DNA of 44,509 bases from an uncultured Planctomycetota bacterium. GTDB lineage: Bacteria > Planctomycetota > Phycisphaerae > UBA1845 > Fen-1342. Positions 17,253 to 29,523 of this stretch are shown here, in pieces. The stretch spans positions 1 to 44,509 of the forward strand of contig CAADGM010000080.1 of assembly GCA_900696535.1 (NCBI GenBank), read 5' to 3'. How positions within the stretch are numbered: position 1 is the first letter of the stretch; each line of letters opens with the position of its first letter. The notes under the pieces were generated by a model. It was not told where the DNA came from. It saw nothing but the letters and a program-made list of their open reading frames with translations, and ran no database searches. The position numbers and the translations under genes are program-made.

Positions 17253-17768
17253 GCCGCCGACGCCGGGGAGCCCGACGAACTGGTGCAGGTGGTCGCCGAG
17301 CGGCCCGCCACCGGCGAGCGGCTCGACCTGGTGGTCGCGCCGGAGCGGCCGCTGTCGCCCAGCACGTGCTTCCACACCGGGCTCGACGAGGCCACCCTGC
17401 GCGGCGGGGTCGGGCGCGCCGCGGCCCTGGCCGCGTTCGCACGCTTCGTCCGGGATACGGACATCGTGGCGGCGTGGGGGCACTACGGCCCCGGCCTCCT
17501 CGCCGCCGCCGGCGCGACCTTGCCGGCGGCCCGCCTCGACCTGCGCGCGGCCGCCCAGCGCCTGACCAGCAAGAAGCTGGGCAGCCTCGAGGTCTACGCC
17601 GACACCCTCGGGCCCGCGCCATCCGCTGGGCCGGCCGGGGCCGCCGGGGCGGCCGGCACGTCCGCGACCGGGCCCGGGCGCGGTCGGCAGCGGCTCGCCG
17701 CGCTGGTCCGGATCGCCCACGCCTGGCGGGCGCTGGCCGCCGGCGCCGGCGAGGCCGCGCCGCCTTGA
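17244..17768 (+). pseudogene. 3' part of an exonuclease-like gene, 5' end missing
   Basis: About 174 C-terminal residues, ending in TGA at 17766. The segment DELVQVVAERPATGERL, then VAPERPLSPSTCFHTGL, then DIVAAWGHYGPGLLAAAG and RLDLRAAAQRLTSKKLGSLEVYA recalls the later half of DnaQ/RNase T-type 3'-5' exonuclease domains, in which PLS..TGL and LDL..AA....LGSL are common. The usual aspartate in the second motif seems replaced (HYGPGLL), so an inactive relative is possible. The first catalytic motif would be in the missing part. No start codon fits this piece: the frame only stays open to the left by running out of frame through the FHA gene. It lies 38 bases before the next gene and may have been co-transcribed with it. 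The family call is tentative. Confidence 0.5.
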
Positions 17769-17791
17769 CCGCGCGCGGCCCCGGCTCGGGG

Positions 17792-17797
17792 CATACT
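17792..17797 (+). promoter_or_regulatory. -10-like box CATACT before the nucleotidyltransferase gene
   Basis: CATACT lies 9 bases before the ATG at 17807, differing from TANNNT at the first base. It belongs to the set of close-set boxes described in the findings. Confidence 0.3.
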
Positions 17798-17806
17798 GCG
17801 GGGGCC

Positions 17807-19066
17807 ATGTGCGCGCTCCGCCTCGGCGGCCTGGCCGACGTCGATCCGCTCGCGGTGCCGGTCCCGCCCGGCACCGAGGTGACGACCCGCGTCGACCGCG
17901 TGCTCGGCACGCGCACGGTCGGGCAGGGCGCGGTCGGCCGCGTGCTCGCCGTCGACGGCGAGCAGATCGACGTCGACGTGGTCGGGGTCGGCCGCGTGCG
18001 CTACCTGCGGTCCGAGCTGGTGCCGCGCAAGCTCGGCCTGGTCCGCTACGCCCGCCGCCGCGACGACGCCTGGGCGGCGCTGGCGCCCACGATCGTCCTC
18101 GACGTCGTGGTCGGCTCGCGCGCCTGGGGCCTCGCCGACGCCGGCAGCGACGAGGACCGCCGCGGCGTCTTCGTCCTGCCCCTGGCCTGGACCACCGGCC
18201 TCGTCACGCCGCCGCTCGACCTGGCCTCGGCCGACGGCACCGGCGCGTACTGGGAGGGCGGCAAGGCGGTGCGGCAGGCGCTGCGCGCCGATCCCAACAC
18301 GCTGGAGATGCTGTTCGTCGCCGACGCCACCAGCGTCCGCGACGCCATGGGGGCGCGGCTCCTGGAGGTGCGCGACGCCTGCGTCTCGCAGGAGATCTAC
18401 GGCAGCTTCGGGCGCTACGCGCTGAGCCAGCTCGACCGCCTCGAGCACGACCAGCGTCTCGCCGCCCACCGGGTCCGGGTCCTCGACTGGCTGGCCGCCG
18501 AGCCGGCGCTGACGCTCGACGAGGTCGCGACGCGCCTGGCCCGCGCCGCCGAGGTCGCCGGCCCGACGCCGGCCGACGCCGAGCGCCGCGCTCGCGACTA
18601 CCTCAAGCAGCTCTACCGGTCGCTCCACGATCAGGGGCAGCTCGCCCGCAGCGAGTGGGCGGCGCTGGTCGAGCTGGCGCAGGGGCGCGGGCACGGGTTC
18701 GCGTCGCCCCGCGGCCAGCGGCCCAAGAACGCCTACAACCTGATCCGGCTCCTCGATCTGGCCACGCGCTGGCTCGGCGGCGGCTCGCCCGAGCTGCGGG
18801 TCCGCGACGAGCTGCGGCCAGTGCTGCTGGCGATCAAGCGCGGCGAGGTGCCGCTGGCCGACGTGGTCGCGATGGCGCGGGCGATGACGCCGGCGCTCGA
18901 GGCGGCCCGCGCGACCAGCCCGCTGCCGCCGCGCGCCGACCTGCCGCGGGTCGAGGCGGCGCTGCGCGCGATCCGCCACGACGCCGCCCGGCGCGCGCTC
19001 GGCAACGAGCCGGGGCCGTGGGGGGCCGACACACCCGAACCACCGGAGGCCCGCTTCGATCCATGA
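17807..19066 (+). CDS. RlaP-like predicted nucleotidyltransferase
   Basis: 419 aa. After an N-terminal segment of about 95 residues rich in beta strands (VGRVLAVDGEQIDVDVVGVG), a nucleotidyltransferase core appears: VVGSRAWGLADAGSDEDRRG, the GS...SDxD(R)G signature of COG3541/PF10127 (RlaP, polymerase-beta superfamily). Then come NTLEMLFVAD and a helical domain (QEIYGSFGRYALSQLDRLEH, HGFASPRGQRPKNAYNLIRLLDLA) typical of that family. RlaP proteins are found near RNA repair genes in some bacteria, but no RNA ligase is in view, so the substrate is unknown. The ATG at 17807 is chosen because coding sense in this frame begins there. A second family member lies downstream at 19803, across a repeat-filled gap. 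Confidence 0.85.
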   Translation: MCALRLGGLADVDPLAVPVPPGTEVTTRVDRVLGTRTVGQGAVGRVLAVDGEQIDVDVVGVGRVRYLRSELVPRKLGLVRYARRRDDAWAALAPTIVLDVVVGSRAWGLADAGSDEDRRGVFVLPLAWTTGLVTPPLDLASADGTGAYWEGGKAVRQALRADPNTLEMLFVADATSVRDAMGARLLEVRDACVSQEIYGSFGRYALSQLDRLEHDQRLAAHRVRVLDWLAAEPALTLDEVATRLARAAEVAGPTPADAERRARDYLKQLYRSLHDQGQLARSEWAALVELAQGRGHGFASPRGQRPKNAYNLIRLLDLATRWLGGGSPELRVRDELRPVLLAIKRGEVPLADVVAMARAMTPALEAARATSPLPPRADLPRVEAALRAIRHDAARRALGNEPGPWGADTPEPPEARFDP

Positions 19067-19123
19067 TCGGTGCATGACCGGGGACGCGCGGCGCGTGACC
19101 GGCCGCTGGTCGCCGGCCACGGG

Positions 19124-19413
19124 CCCTTCGACTCCGCGCTCGCTGCGCTCGCGCTCCGCTCAGGGCGAACGGTGAGAAGTCCGAGCCCGACTCCGGGGCC
19201 CTTCGACTCCGCGCTCGCTGCGCTCGCGCTCCGCTCAGGGCGAACGGTGAGAAGTCCGAGCCCGACTCGGAGCCCCGAGCCCCTTCGACTCCGCGCTCGC
19301 TGCGCTCGCGCTCCGCTCAGGGCGAACGGTGTGGGAGACCGAGACCGAACCCGAGCCCCGAGCCCCTTCGACTCCGCGCTCGCTGCGCTCGCGCTCCGCT
19401 CAGGGCGAACGGT
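19124..19413. repeat. Four identical copies of a 50-bp GC-rich repeat
   Basis: The unit begins CCCTTCGACTCC and ends CTCAGGGCGAACGGT; copies lie at 19124-19173, 19199-19248, 19281-19330 and 19364-19413, with no difference that I can see. Start-to-start spacing is 75, 82 and 83 bases. The unit has internal partial symmetry (CCCT near one end, AGGG near the other; CGCTCG/CGAGCG-type words in the middle). The first two copies are followed by GAGAAGTCCGAGCCCGACTC, and the last two by GTGGGAGACCGAGACCGAAC, so duplication took place in pairs. Similar CCCTTCGAC...CTCAGGGCGAACGG sequences recur in many bacterial genomes, as far as I recall; here they sit between two paralogous genes. Confidence 0.92.
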
Positions 19414-19420
19414 GTGGGAG

Positions 19421-19786
19421 ACCGAGACCGAACCCGAGCCCGAGACCGAGCCCGAACCCGAGCCCGAGACCGAACCCGAGACCGAACCCGAGACCGAGCC
19501 CGAGACCGAACCCGAGCCCGAGACCGAGACCGAACCCGAGCCCGAGACCGAACCCGAGCCCGAGCCCGAGCCCGAGCCCGAACCCGAACCCGAGCCCGAG
19601 ACCGAGACCGAGACCGAACCCGAGCCCGAGACCGAACCCGAGCCCGAACCCGAGCCCGAACCCGAGCCCGAGCCCGAACCCGAACCCGAGCCCGAGACCG
19701 AACCCGAGCCCGAGACCGAACCCGAGCCCGAGACCGAACCCGAGCCCGAGCCCGAGCCCGAACCCGAGCCCGAACCCGACTCCGAG
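19421..19786. repeat. Hexanucleotide microsatellite, about 61 units
   Basis: An uninterrupted array of six-base units of the form (A/C)CCGA(G/A), ending with CCCGAC and TCCGAG; 366 bases divided by six gives 61 units with no phase break. CCCGAG dominates, mixed irregularly with ACCGAG, CCCGAA and ACCGAA. From 19553 to 19600 eight consecutive units start with CCC, giving eight GGG runs at three-base spacing on the minus strand, a pattern able to fold into G-quadruplexes. The array is open in several frames (Pro-Glu/Thr-Glu, Ser-Gly), which explains long spurious ORFs; I take it as non-coding. It ends 16 bases before the ATG of the next gene. Confidence 0.93.
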
Positions 19787-19802
19787 CCTTGCGACTCGCG
19801 CC

Positions 19803-20609
19803 ATGACCAGCCCCGCCCTCCCGTTCCCATACCGCCACGACGTCCTCACCGAGCACCAGGCGAAGGTGGCCCGCGCCTACCTCGATCGCTACCTGCCCGA
19901 GCGCCACCACCTGGTGGTCTACCTGTCGGGCGCCCACGCCTACGGCTTCCCGTCGCCCGTCTCCGACCTCGACCTCAAGTGCGTCCACATCGCGCCCACC
20001 CAGGATCTGGTCGGGCTGGTGCCGCGGCCGGGTGGCGCCGAGGTCATGACCGTCGAGGAGGGGGTCGAGATCGACTACGGCTCCAACGAGCTCGGCGAGG
20101 TCCTGCGCGGCGTGCTCAAGGGCAATGGCAACTACCTCGAGCGCCTGCTCGGCGAGCTGGTGCTGGCCGCCGACGTGCTCCGCCTGCTCGAGCTGCGGCC
20201 GCTGGTCAAGGCCACGCTGTCGCGGCGCGTGATCCGCCACTACGGCGGCTTCGCCGGCGCGCAGCTCCGCGCCGCCGAGGTCGCGCCCGGCGTCAAGAAG
20301 GTGCTCTACGTGCTGCGCACCGCCCGCACCGGCCTCCACCTCCTGCGCGCCGGCGAGCTGGTGACCGACCTCACCGTGCTCGCCGCCGAGTACGGCCCCG
20401 ACCTCGGCGAGCTGCTCGCGCGCAAGCAGGCGGGCGAGCGCACCGCGCTGACCACCGAGGAGCTCGGGCGCTGGCGCGGCGAGCTCGATCGCGCGATCGC
20501 CGAGCTCGACGCCGCGGTCGCGACCTCGGTGCTGCCGCCCGAGCCGCCGGGCGCGTCGATCGCCGCGCTCGAGGACTGGCTGCGCCTGACCCGCCGCGCC
20601 CTGTGGTGA
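19803..20609 (+). CDS. Second RlaP-like predicted nucleotidyltransferase
   Basis: 268 aa. [24 protein letters not shown] (about 40-63) is the G(S/A)xxYG...SDxDxK nucleotidyltransferase signature. [27 protein letters not shown] and [17 protein letters not shown] follow, as in PF10127/COG3541. It is shorter than the 419-residue paralogue at 17807 and lacks that protein's N-terminal strand-rich segment. The ATG at 19803 is the first Met in a frame that stays open back through the hexamer array; an extended Pro/Arg/Asn/Ser-rich N terminus is formally possible but unlikely. No ribosome binding site or close TANNNT box is visible. The two genes may form an operon whose spacer was invaded by repeats. 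Confidence 0.85.
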   Translation: MTSPALPFPYRHDVLTEHQAKVARAYLDRYLPERHHLVVYLSGAHAYGFPSPVSDLDLKCVHIAPTQDLVGLVPRPGGAEVMTVEEGVEIDYGSNELGEVLRGVLKGNGNYLERLLGELVLAADVLRLLELRPLVKATLSRRVIRHYGGFAGAQLRAAEVAPGVKKVLYVLRTARTGLHLLRAGELVTDLTVLAAEYGPDLGELLARKQAGERTALTTEELGRWRGELDRAIAELDAAVATSVLPPEPPGASIAALEDWLRLTRRALW

Positions 20610-20749
20610 CGTGAAGACCGTCACGCCGCTCGCGCCCGCCGTGTAGGTGCCAGGGCCCTGTCCAAGCCCCGCACGCCTCGGCGCTCGCCGTCAGGTCCCT
20701 GACAGCCGCCCGCGGACCCAAGTGCCCGGAACCAGAAAGGTCCGACCAC

Positions 20750-20765
20750 TGGCACGGCGGGTGCT
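20750..20765 (+). promoter_or_regulatory. Possible sigma-54 promoter before gtrA-like gene
   Basis: TGGCACGGCGGGTGCT matches the sigma-54 consensus TGGCACG-N4-TTGCA/T at nearly all positions, with GG and GC separated by exactly 10 bases. The expected start point is about 20776, almost on the ATG at 20778, which would make the message leaderless and is a reason for doubt. No activator gene of the NtrC type lies nearby. Confidence 0.35.
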
Positions 20766-20777
20766 CTCACCCCGGGC

Positions 20778-21167
20778 ATGTCGGAACGTCAGCGTCGCGT
20801 CCTCGGTGCCTCGGTCGGTGGTCTCACCGCCACCGCCCTGGACATCGTCGTCCTCACCATCCTGGTCGAGTCCGGGATGGCGGTGGCCCTCGCCGCCTTC
20901 CTCGGCGCCGCCGCCGGCGCCGCCGGCTGCTTCCTCCTCAACAAGTACGTCGCGTTCCGCGATCACCGCCCGGTCGACCTCCGCCAGGTCGTGATGTTCG
21001 GCGGCGCCGCCCTCGGCACCGCGCTGTTCATGGCGGCGTCGATGCACGTCGCCTGCGTCCACGGCCACGTGCCGTACCTCGCGGCCAAGGTCCTGTGCGG
21101 CCTCGCCGTCTTCGCGTGCTGGAGCTACCCGGTCCAGCGCCGTTTCGTCTTCGCGTCCCCCGCGTGA
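20778..21167 (+). CDS. GtrA family membrane protein
   Basis: 129 aa with four membrane helices: TATALDIVVLTILVESG, ALAAFLGAAAGAAGCFLLN, VVMFGGAALGTALFMAAS and AAKVLCGLAVFACWSYPVQ. The family hallmarks are the N-terminal RF/RR start, NKYVAFRDH after helix 2 and the C-terminal WSYPVQRRFVF. GtrA proteins act with polyprenyl-phosphate glycosyltransferases, probably moving lipid-linked sugars across the membrane. The next gene, 41 bases downstream on the same strand, is such a glycosyltransferase, so the pair likely forms one surface-glycan modification unit. Confidence 0.9.
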   Translation: MSERQRRVLGASVGGLTATALDIVVLTILVESGMAVALAAFLGAAAGAAGCFLLNKYVAFRDHRPVDLRQVVMFGGAALGTALFMAASMHVACVHGHVPYLAAKVLCGLAVFACWSYPVQRRFVFASPA

Positions 21168-21208
21168 TCCGCCGTCCCGCCGTCACGCCGTCATTCCAGG
21201 AGCCTGCC

Positions 21209-21991
21209 ATGTCGAACCACCTCACCGTCAAGCACACCCCGCTCTACGTCGACCGCGATCTCTCGATCATCATCCCCGCGTACAACGAGGAGCAGCGGAT
21301 CACGCCCACCCTCGAGAGCCTGTCGACCTTCCTCGCCGCCCACCCCTACCGCTACGAGCTGATCGTCGTCGACGACGGCTCGAAGGACGGCACCGTCGCC
21401 CTGTGCCGCGCCCTCGCCGAGCGCCTCCCCCACCTGCGCGTCATCGCCACCTCGCCCAACCGCGGCAAGGGCCACGCCGTCCGCGCCGGCATGCTGGCGG
21501 CGCGCGGCGCGGTGCGCGTGATGTGCGACGCCGACGGCTCGATGCCGGCGTCCGAGCTGCCCAAGCTCCTGGCCCCCATCGCCAGCGGCCGGGCGACGAT
21601 CGCGATCGGCTCGCGCTACGTCGCCGGCGCCGCCCAGCACACCCAGCCGCTGTGGCGCCGGGCGTGGAGCCGCCTGTGCAACCAGATCATCCAGGCCGCG
21701 CTGGTGCCCGGCGTGCGCGACACCCAGTGCGGCTTCAAGGCCTTCACCGCCGGCGCCGCCCACGACCTGTTCACCCGCGCCACGATCGACGGCTGGGCCT
21801 TCGACCTCGAGGTGCTGGCGGTGGCCAAGCGCATGGGCCACGAGGTCGCCGAGGTCGGCGTGCAGTGGACCGACGACCGCCGCTCCAAGGTCAACCCGCT
21901 CAAGGACCTGTGGAAGGTCGTGCGCGAGGCCATCACCATCAAGCGCAACCTGCGCCGCAACGCCTACGGGCTGCTCGGCGCCGCGGCGTGA
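21209..21991 (+). CDS. Family 2 glycosyltransferase, dolichyl/polyprenyl-P type
   Basis: 260 aa. GT2 fold: LSIIIPAYNEEQRI near the N terminus, YELIVVDDGSKDGT, NRGKGHAVRAGM, the metal-binding MCDADGSMP, and DTQCGFKAF followed by DLEVLAVAKRMGHEVAEVGVQW. This is the layout of dolichyl-phosphate glucosyl/mannosyl transferases and DPMS-like bacterial enzymes, which transfer a sugar from a nucleotide to a polyprenyl phosphate on the inner face of the membrane. There is no C-terminal membrane helix. AGGAG lies 7-11 bases before the ATG at 21209; the frame opens earlier, but within gtrA. Pairing with GtrA supports the role. Sugar specificity is unknown. Confidence 0.92.
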   Translation: MSNHLTVKHTPLYVDRDLSIIIPAYNEEQRITPTLESLSTFLAAHPYRYELIVVDDGSKDGTVALCRALAERLPHLRVIATSPNRGKGHAVRAGMLAARGAVRVMCDADGSMPASELPKLLAPIASGRATIAIGSRYVAGAAQHTQPLWRRAWSRLCNQIIQAALVPGVRDTQCGFKAFTAGAAHDLFTRATIDGWAFDLEVLAVAKRMGHEVAEVGVQWTDDRRSKVNPLKDLWKVVREAITIKRNLRRNAYGLLGAAA

Positions 21992-22054
21992 CCCCGCGCT
22001 CGAACTCGGCCGCGCCGCGGCCGCGCGCGTGAAGGGATCCCCCGCGCTCGTCGA

Positions 22055-22801
22055 TCAGGCCGGCGGCGGCTCGGGCGCCGCGTCGGCCGGGGGCTCGATC
22101 ATCTCCTTGCGGTAGATGATGCGGCCGCAGCGCGGGCACATCTCGAGCGACTCCATCCGCGCGAGGATGTTGTTGAGCTGGGGCGGGATGCGCATCTGGC
22201 AGCCCTGGCAGGTGCCGCCCACCACCGGCGACACCGCGTAGCCGCGCTTGCCGGCCAGGGTGTCGTAGGTCTTGAGCCAGCCCTTGTCGATCCGCGCCCG
22301 CAGCTCGTCGCGGCCCGCCGAGGCCTCGGCGATCTGCCGGGCCAGGTCCTCGACCTTGGTCGCGATCTCGGCCTCCTCGGCGGCGAGCTGCGCGCGCAGC
22401 CCGGCGATGGCACCGTCGCGCTCCTCGATCACGGCCGCGCTCCCGCTGAGCGCCTCGCTCACCTTCTTGAGCTCGGCCTCGCGGTCGTGGATCGACTTGC
22501 GCTTGTTGTCGACCTCGCGGCTGGCGGCGTTGTACTCCTTGCCGGTCTTCGACCCCTGCAGCTTGCCCTTGGCGGCGCGCAGCGCCTCCTGCTCGCGGGC
22601 GAGCAGCTCGGCCTGCTGCTTCTTCCAGGCCTCGGTCTCGGCCAGCTTCTGGCGCTCGCCGCCCAGCATGGTCTCGAGCTTGCCGAGGTCGCGGCGCAGC
22701 GGCTCGGTGCGAGTGGGCAGACCCTGGCGCGCGGCCTCGAGCTCCTTGACCTTCGTGTCGATGGTCTGGAGCTCGAGCAGGTAGATGAGCTGGTCTTTCA
22801 A
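22055..22801 (-). CDS. Coiled-coil protein with C-terminal C4 zinc ribbon (COG1579)
   Basis: 248 aa. Residues about 10-175 are charged, heptad-rich coiled coil (LRRDLGKLETMLGGERQKLAE ...). The C terminus holds a four-cysteine zinc ribbon, GTCQGCQMRIPP...MCPRCGRIIY, and a Pro/Ala tail. This is the COG1579/DUF164 family, some of whose members bind nucleic acid or assist secretion; its role is poorly defined. The start appears to be TTG at 22801 (TTGAAAGACCAG) with AGGGA about nine bases before it. The gene converges on the glycosyltransferase operon, whose end is 63 bases away, and a tRNA gene lies about 100 bases upstream on the same strand. Confidence 0.9.
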   Translation of the reverse strand: MKDQLIYLLELQTIDTKVKELEAARQGLPTRTEPLRRDLGKLETMLGGERQKLAETEAWKKQQAELLAREQEALRAAKGKLQGSKTGKEYNAASREVDNKRKSIHDREAELKKVSEALSGSAAVIEERDGAIAGLRAQLAAEEAEIATKVEDLARQIAEASAGRDELRARIDKGWLKTYDTLAGKRGYAVSPVVGGTCQGCQMRIPPQLNNILARMESLEMCPRCGRIIYRKEMIEPPADAAPEPPPA

Positions 22802-22903
22802 GGCTAGGTCCCTCGCTGGTTGTCATCCCGCCGGGTCGGGCGCCGGGTGGCGTCGGGCCGGGCATCGAGCCGTACCTCCGCCGGGCGTCGGCCGTTCGGT
22901 TCG

Positions 22904-22977
22904 TGGGCCCACCTGGGTTCGAACCAGGGACCAACCGGTTATGAGCCGGCCGCTCTGACCGATTGAGCTATGGGCCC
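22904..22977 (-). tRNA. tRNA with anticodon CAU (Ile2 or elongator Met)
   Basis: 74-nt cloverleaf read from the minus strand. Acceptor GGGCCCA/TGGGCCC, D stem GCTC/GAGC, anticodon stem GCCGG/CCGGT with loop CTCATAA, T arm CCTGG-TTCGAAC-CCAGG, discriminator A. CCA is not encoded (CGA follows). Anticodon CAU could be elongator Met or the AUA-reading Ile tRNA modified to lysidine. The acceptor pairs C4-G69 and C5-G68 favour Ile2 by E. coli rules, but this is not decisive. It is not an initiator, since the first pair G-C is a normal match and the anticodon stem lacks three G-C pairs in the initiator arrangement. Confidence 0.95.
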
Positions 22978-23044
22978 GTGTGGCGGAGGTTACAGCGGCG
23001 GGCACGTTATCCCTCCCGGACGGCGACGGCAAGCGGCGCGATGG

Positions 23045-23050
23045 TAACCT
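23045..23050 (+). promoter_or_regulatory. -10-like box TAACCT before small secreted protein gene
   Basis: TAACCT ends 7 bases before the ATG at 23058 and fits TANNNT. GGGGCCG fills the gap; it is too close to the start codon for an ordinary ribosome binding site plus a leader. Confidence 0.35.
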
Positions 23051-23057
23051 GGGGCCG

Positions 23058-23630
23058 ATGACCCGCCTGCGCCCCGCCCTCCGCGCCCTCCTCGTCGCCG
23101 CCGCCGCCCTGGCGCTGGCCGCGTCCGCCAGCTCGCGATCCAGCGCGCCGCCGCCGCCGCCGCCCGGCGCCTGGAACGCGCAGCCGCCGCAGGCCCAGGG
23201 CATGGACCCGCGCGCCTCCCACGGCCTGTGGGACAGCTCGTTCGGCCCGGTCAAGATCGAGGAGGAGTCGCCCGGCCGCGTCCACGGGGCGTGGCGCTAC
23301 GACCGGGGCGGGCAGGAGGTCATCGGCTACTTCGCCGGCACCCTCGACGGCAACGTCCTGCGCCTGACCTGGCGCGAGCCGGCGATCGCGGCGGCGGGCG
23401 CGCCGGTGCTCGCCGGCGAGGGCTGGCTGGTGTTCGATCCCGCCGGCGCCCGCTTCGCCGGCCGCTGGTGGACCAGCAACCGCGACCGCCAGGGCGACTG
23501 GAACGGCTGGCGCCCGGGCCAGGCCACCGGCGCCGCGCCCCCGCCCCCGGCCGGCTACGGCGGGGACGTCTACGGCGGCGGCACCTACGGCGGCGCGCCC
23601 ACCTACCCGCCGCCGCCGCCACCCTACTGA
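23058..23630 (+). CDS. Small secreted protein of unknown function
   Basis: 190 aa. MTRLRPALRALLVAAAALALAASA is a Sec signal peptide. A Pro-rich spacer follows, then a compact globular part (about 50-150) with LWDSSFGPVKIEEES, WRYDRGGQEVIGYFAGTLDGNVLRLTW and RFAGRWWTSNRDRQGDWNGWR, which looks like a small beta-barrel or lipocalin-like sheet. The C terminus is Gly/Tyr/Pro-rich (YGGDVYGGGTYGG). No family recognised. The gene converges on rpoD, with a GC-rich hairpin in the 42 bases between. Confidence 0.8.
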   Translation: MTRLRPALRALLVAAAALALAASASSRSSAPPPPPPGAWNAQPPQAQGMDPRASHGLWDSSFGPVKIEEESPGRVHGAWRYDRGGQEVIGYFAGTLDGNVLRLTWREPAIAAAGAPVLAGEGWLVFDPAGARFAGRWWTSNRDRQGDWNGWRPGQATGAAPPPPAGYGGDVYGGGTYGGAPTYPPPPPPY

Positions 23631-23634
23631 TCCC

Positions 23635-23660
23635 CGCGCGGCGCACGCCGGCGCCGCGCG
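23635..23660. terminator. GC-rich hairpin between convergent genes
   Basis: A perfect 10-bp stem, CGCGCGGCGC with GCGCCGCGCG, and a 6-base loop, located between the stop at 23630 and the rpoD stop at 23673. Neither side has a T run, so this would be a non-canonical, possibly two-way terminator. Confidence 0.4.
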
Positions 23661-23672
23661 CGCGTCGGTCGC

Positions 23673-25862
<2,190 letters not shown>

Positions 25863-25867
25863 GGTTC

Positions 25868-27673
<1,806 letters not shown>

Positions 27674-27778
27674 GCGCGATGTCACGCCACCGGCGGCGGC
27701 GTGCCCAGCCCGGGACTATGGACCGGGCGCGCCGCGGTTGCCAGCGCGGCGCCGGCCCGCGGCTCCTCCTCGCTCGCG

Positions 27779-27943
27779 TCAGCCGGCGTCGATCATCGCC
27801 CACAGGAGCGAGATCGCGGTCAGCGCGATCCACAGGCCCAGGATCATCTGGATCCCGCGGGTGGTGCGCTCGGCCATCACCGGGCCGTGGTCCTCGTGGC
27901 CGAGGTCGTGGCGGTGCTTCTGCAGGGGGGCGTCGGCGCTCAC
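27779..27943 (-). CDS. Small single-helix membrane protein
   Basis: 54 aa, starting with GTG at 27943. Its N-terminal half is His/Asp-rich and polar (QKHRHDLGHEDHGP); the C-terminal half is one membrane helix (GIQMILGLWIALTAISLLWAMI) ending in DAG. The stop codon, hydrophobic segment and codon use support a real gene. It starts 12 bases after the HAD phosphatase stop and ends about 105 bases before dnaG, so it may be co-transcribed with either. No family is known to me. Confidence 0.55.
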   Translation of the reverse strand: MSADAPLQKHRHDLGHEDHGPVMAERTTRGIQMILGLWIALTAISLLWAMIDAG

Positions 27944-27955
27944 GGCGGCACCATA

Positions 27956-28606
27956 TCAGGCCCAGTGCTCGATGCGCCAGCCGCTGCGGCGGGCGTGCCG
28001 CCACAGCCGGACATCCGGGTTCACCGCGACCGCGGCGCCGACGCGCTCGAGCATGGGCAGGTCGTTGTAGCTGTCGGAGTAGAAGGTCGAGCGCGCGAGG
28101 TCGATGCCGTGGGCGGCGGCCCAGCCCTCGGCCAGGGTCACCTTGTGCGGGCCGAAGCACATCGCCGCCAGCCGGCCGGTGAAGCGGCCGGCGTCGACCT
28201 CGAGCCGCGAGCACAGGGTGTGCTCGATGCCGAGGCCCTCGGCCACCGCCAGCGCGGCGTACTGGGTGGCGCCGGTGGCCAGCACGATGACGTCGCCGCG
28301 GGCCTGGTGGGCGGCCAGGGCGTGGCGCGCCGCCGGCGTGACCATGGGCGCGACGTCGGCCTCGTACCAGACCCGGCACTTGGCGATCATCTCGGCCTCC
28401 TCCTCGCCGGCGAGCCCGGCGCTCAGCCGGGTCGCCAGCGCCTCGAGGTCGAGCACCGCCGCCTTGTAGAGCAGGCTCCACCACACCGCGCGGGCCAGGG
28501 CCGGCGACGACAGCTCGCCGCGCCGGCGCAGGAACCGCATCCAGCTCATGCCGGTGTCCTTGCGCAGGACGGTGTGATCCATGTCGAAGAACGCGGCGGT
28601 GCGCAC
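27956..28606 (-). CDS. HAD-IB family phosphatase
   Basis: 216 aa, starting with GTG at 28606 ([16 protein letters not shown]). HAD motif I is DMDHT (D8 and D10). Motif II is the Thr in VLATGA, and motif III/IV are the Lys in FGPHKV and [12 protein letters not shown] helical cap lies between motif I and II. It resembles SerB-like and lipid-phosphate HAD-IB hydrolases found widely in proteobacteria. The reaction would be hydrolysis of a phosphomonoester, but the substrate cannot be read from the sequence. The open frame extends far upstream only because of GC bias; the DxDxT motif near the N terminus fixes the start. Confidence 0.9.
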   Translation of the reverse strand: MRTAAFFDMDHTVLRKDTGMSWMRFLRRRGELSSPALARAVWWSLLYKAAVLDLEALATRLSAGLAGEEEAEMIAKCRVWYEADVAPMVTPAARHALAAHQARGDVIVLATGATQYAALAVAEGLGIEHTLCSRLEVDAGRFTGRLAAMCFGPHKVTLAEGWAAAHGIDLARSTFYSDSYNDLPMLERVGAAVAVNPDVRLWRHARRSGWRIEHWA

Positions 28607-28740
28607 GGGACCCGCCAGTGATAGCAGGTCGCGCCCGGATCGGGCACGGGCGCGGCCGGGCCCGTCCACCGCCGCCGCCGAGGCCGGTTCGGTCCCGCGA
28701 TCGAGCGGGCCCACGGGCGAGGCGTCCCTCGCGCGGCGGG

Positions 28741-29496
<756 letters not shown>

Positions 29497-29523
29497 GACA
29501 TCCCGCGTCCCGGCCGGCGCCGG

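Noticed and set aside
17145-17768. An intact gene starting at 17145 for the exonuclease-like fragment
   Set aside because: The first 33 codons are a shadow of the FHA frame (Ser/Arg-rich), so the true 5' end is missing.
16961-17768. A single frameshift in one FHA-exonuclease fusion gene
   Set aside because: The FHA domain stops before its last strands, and the exonuclease-like part starts after its first catalytic motif. One base change would not restore both; composition changes at the same place.
19124-19413. CRISPR array formed by the four 50-bp repeats
   Set aside because: The spacers are two kinds of repeated sequence rather than unique segments, and repeat spacing varies (75, 82, 83).
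19070-20614. Open frames with long Pro-Glu or Ser-Gly repeats across the hexamer array
   Set aside because: Any six-base repeat without a stop stays open in several frames on both strands. The frames have no start context and run out of phase through the real nucleotidyltransferase gene.
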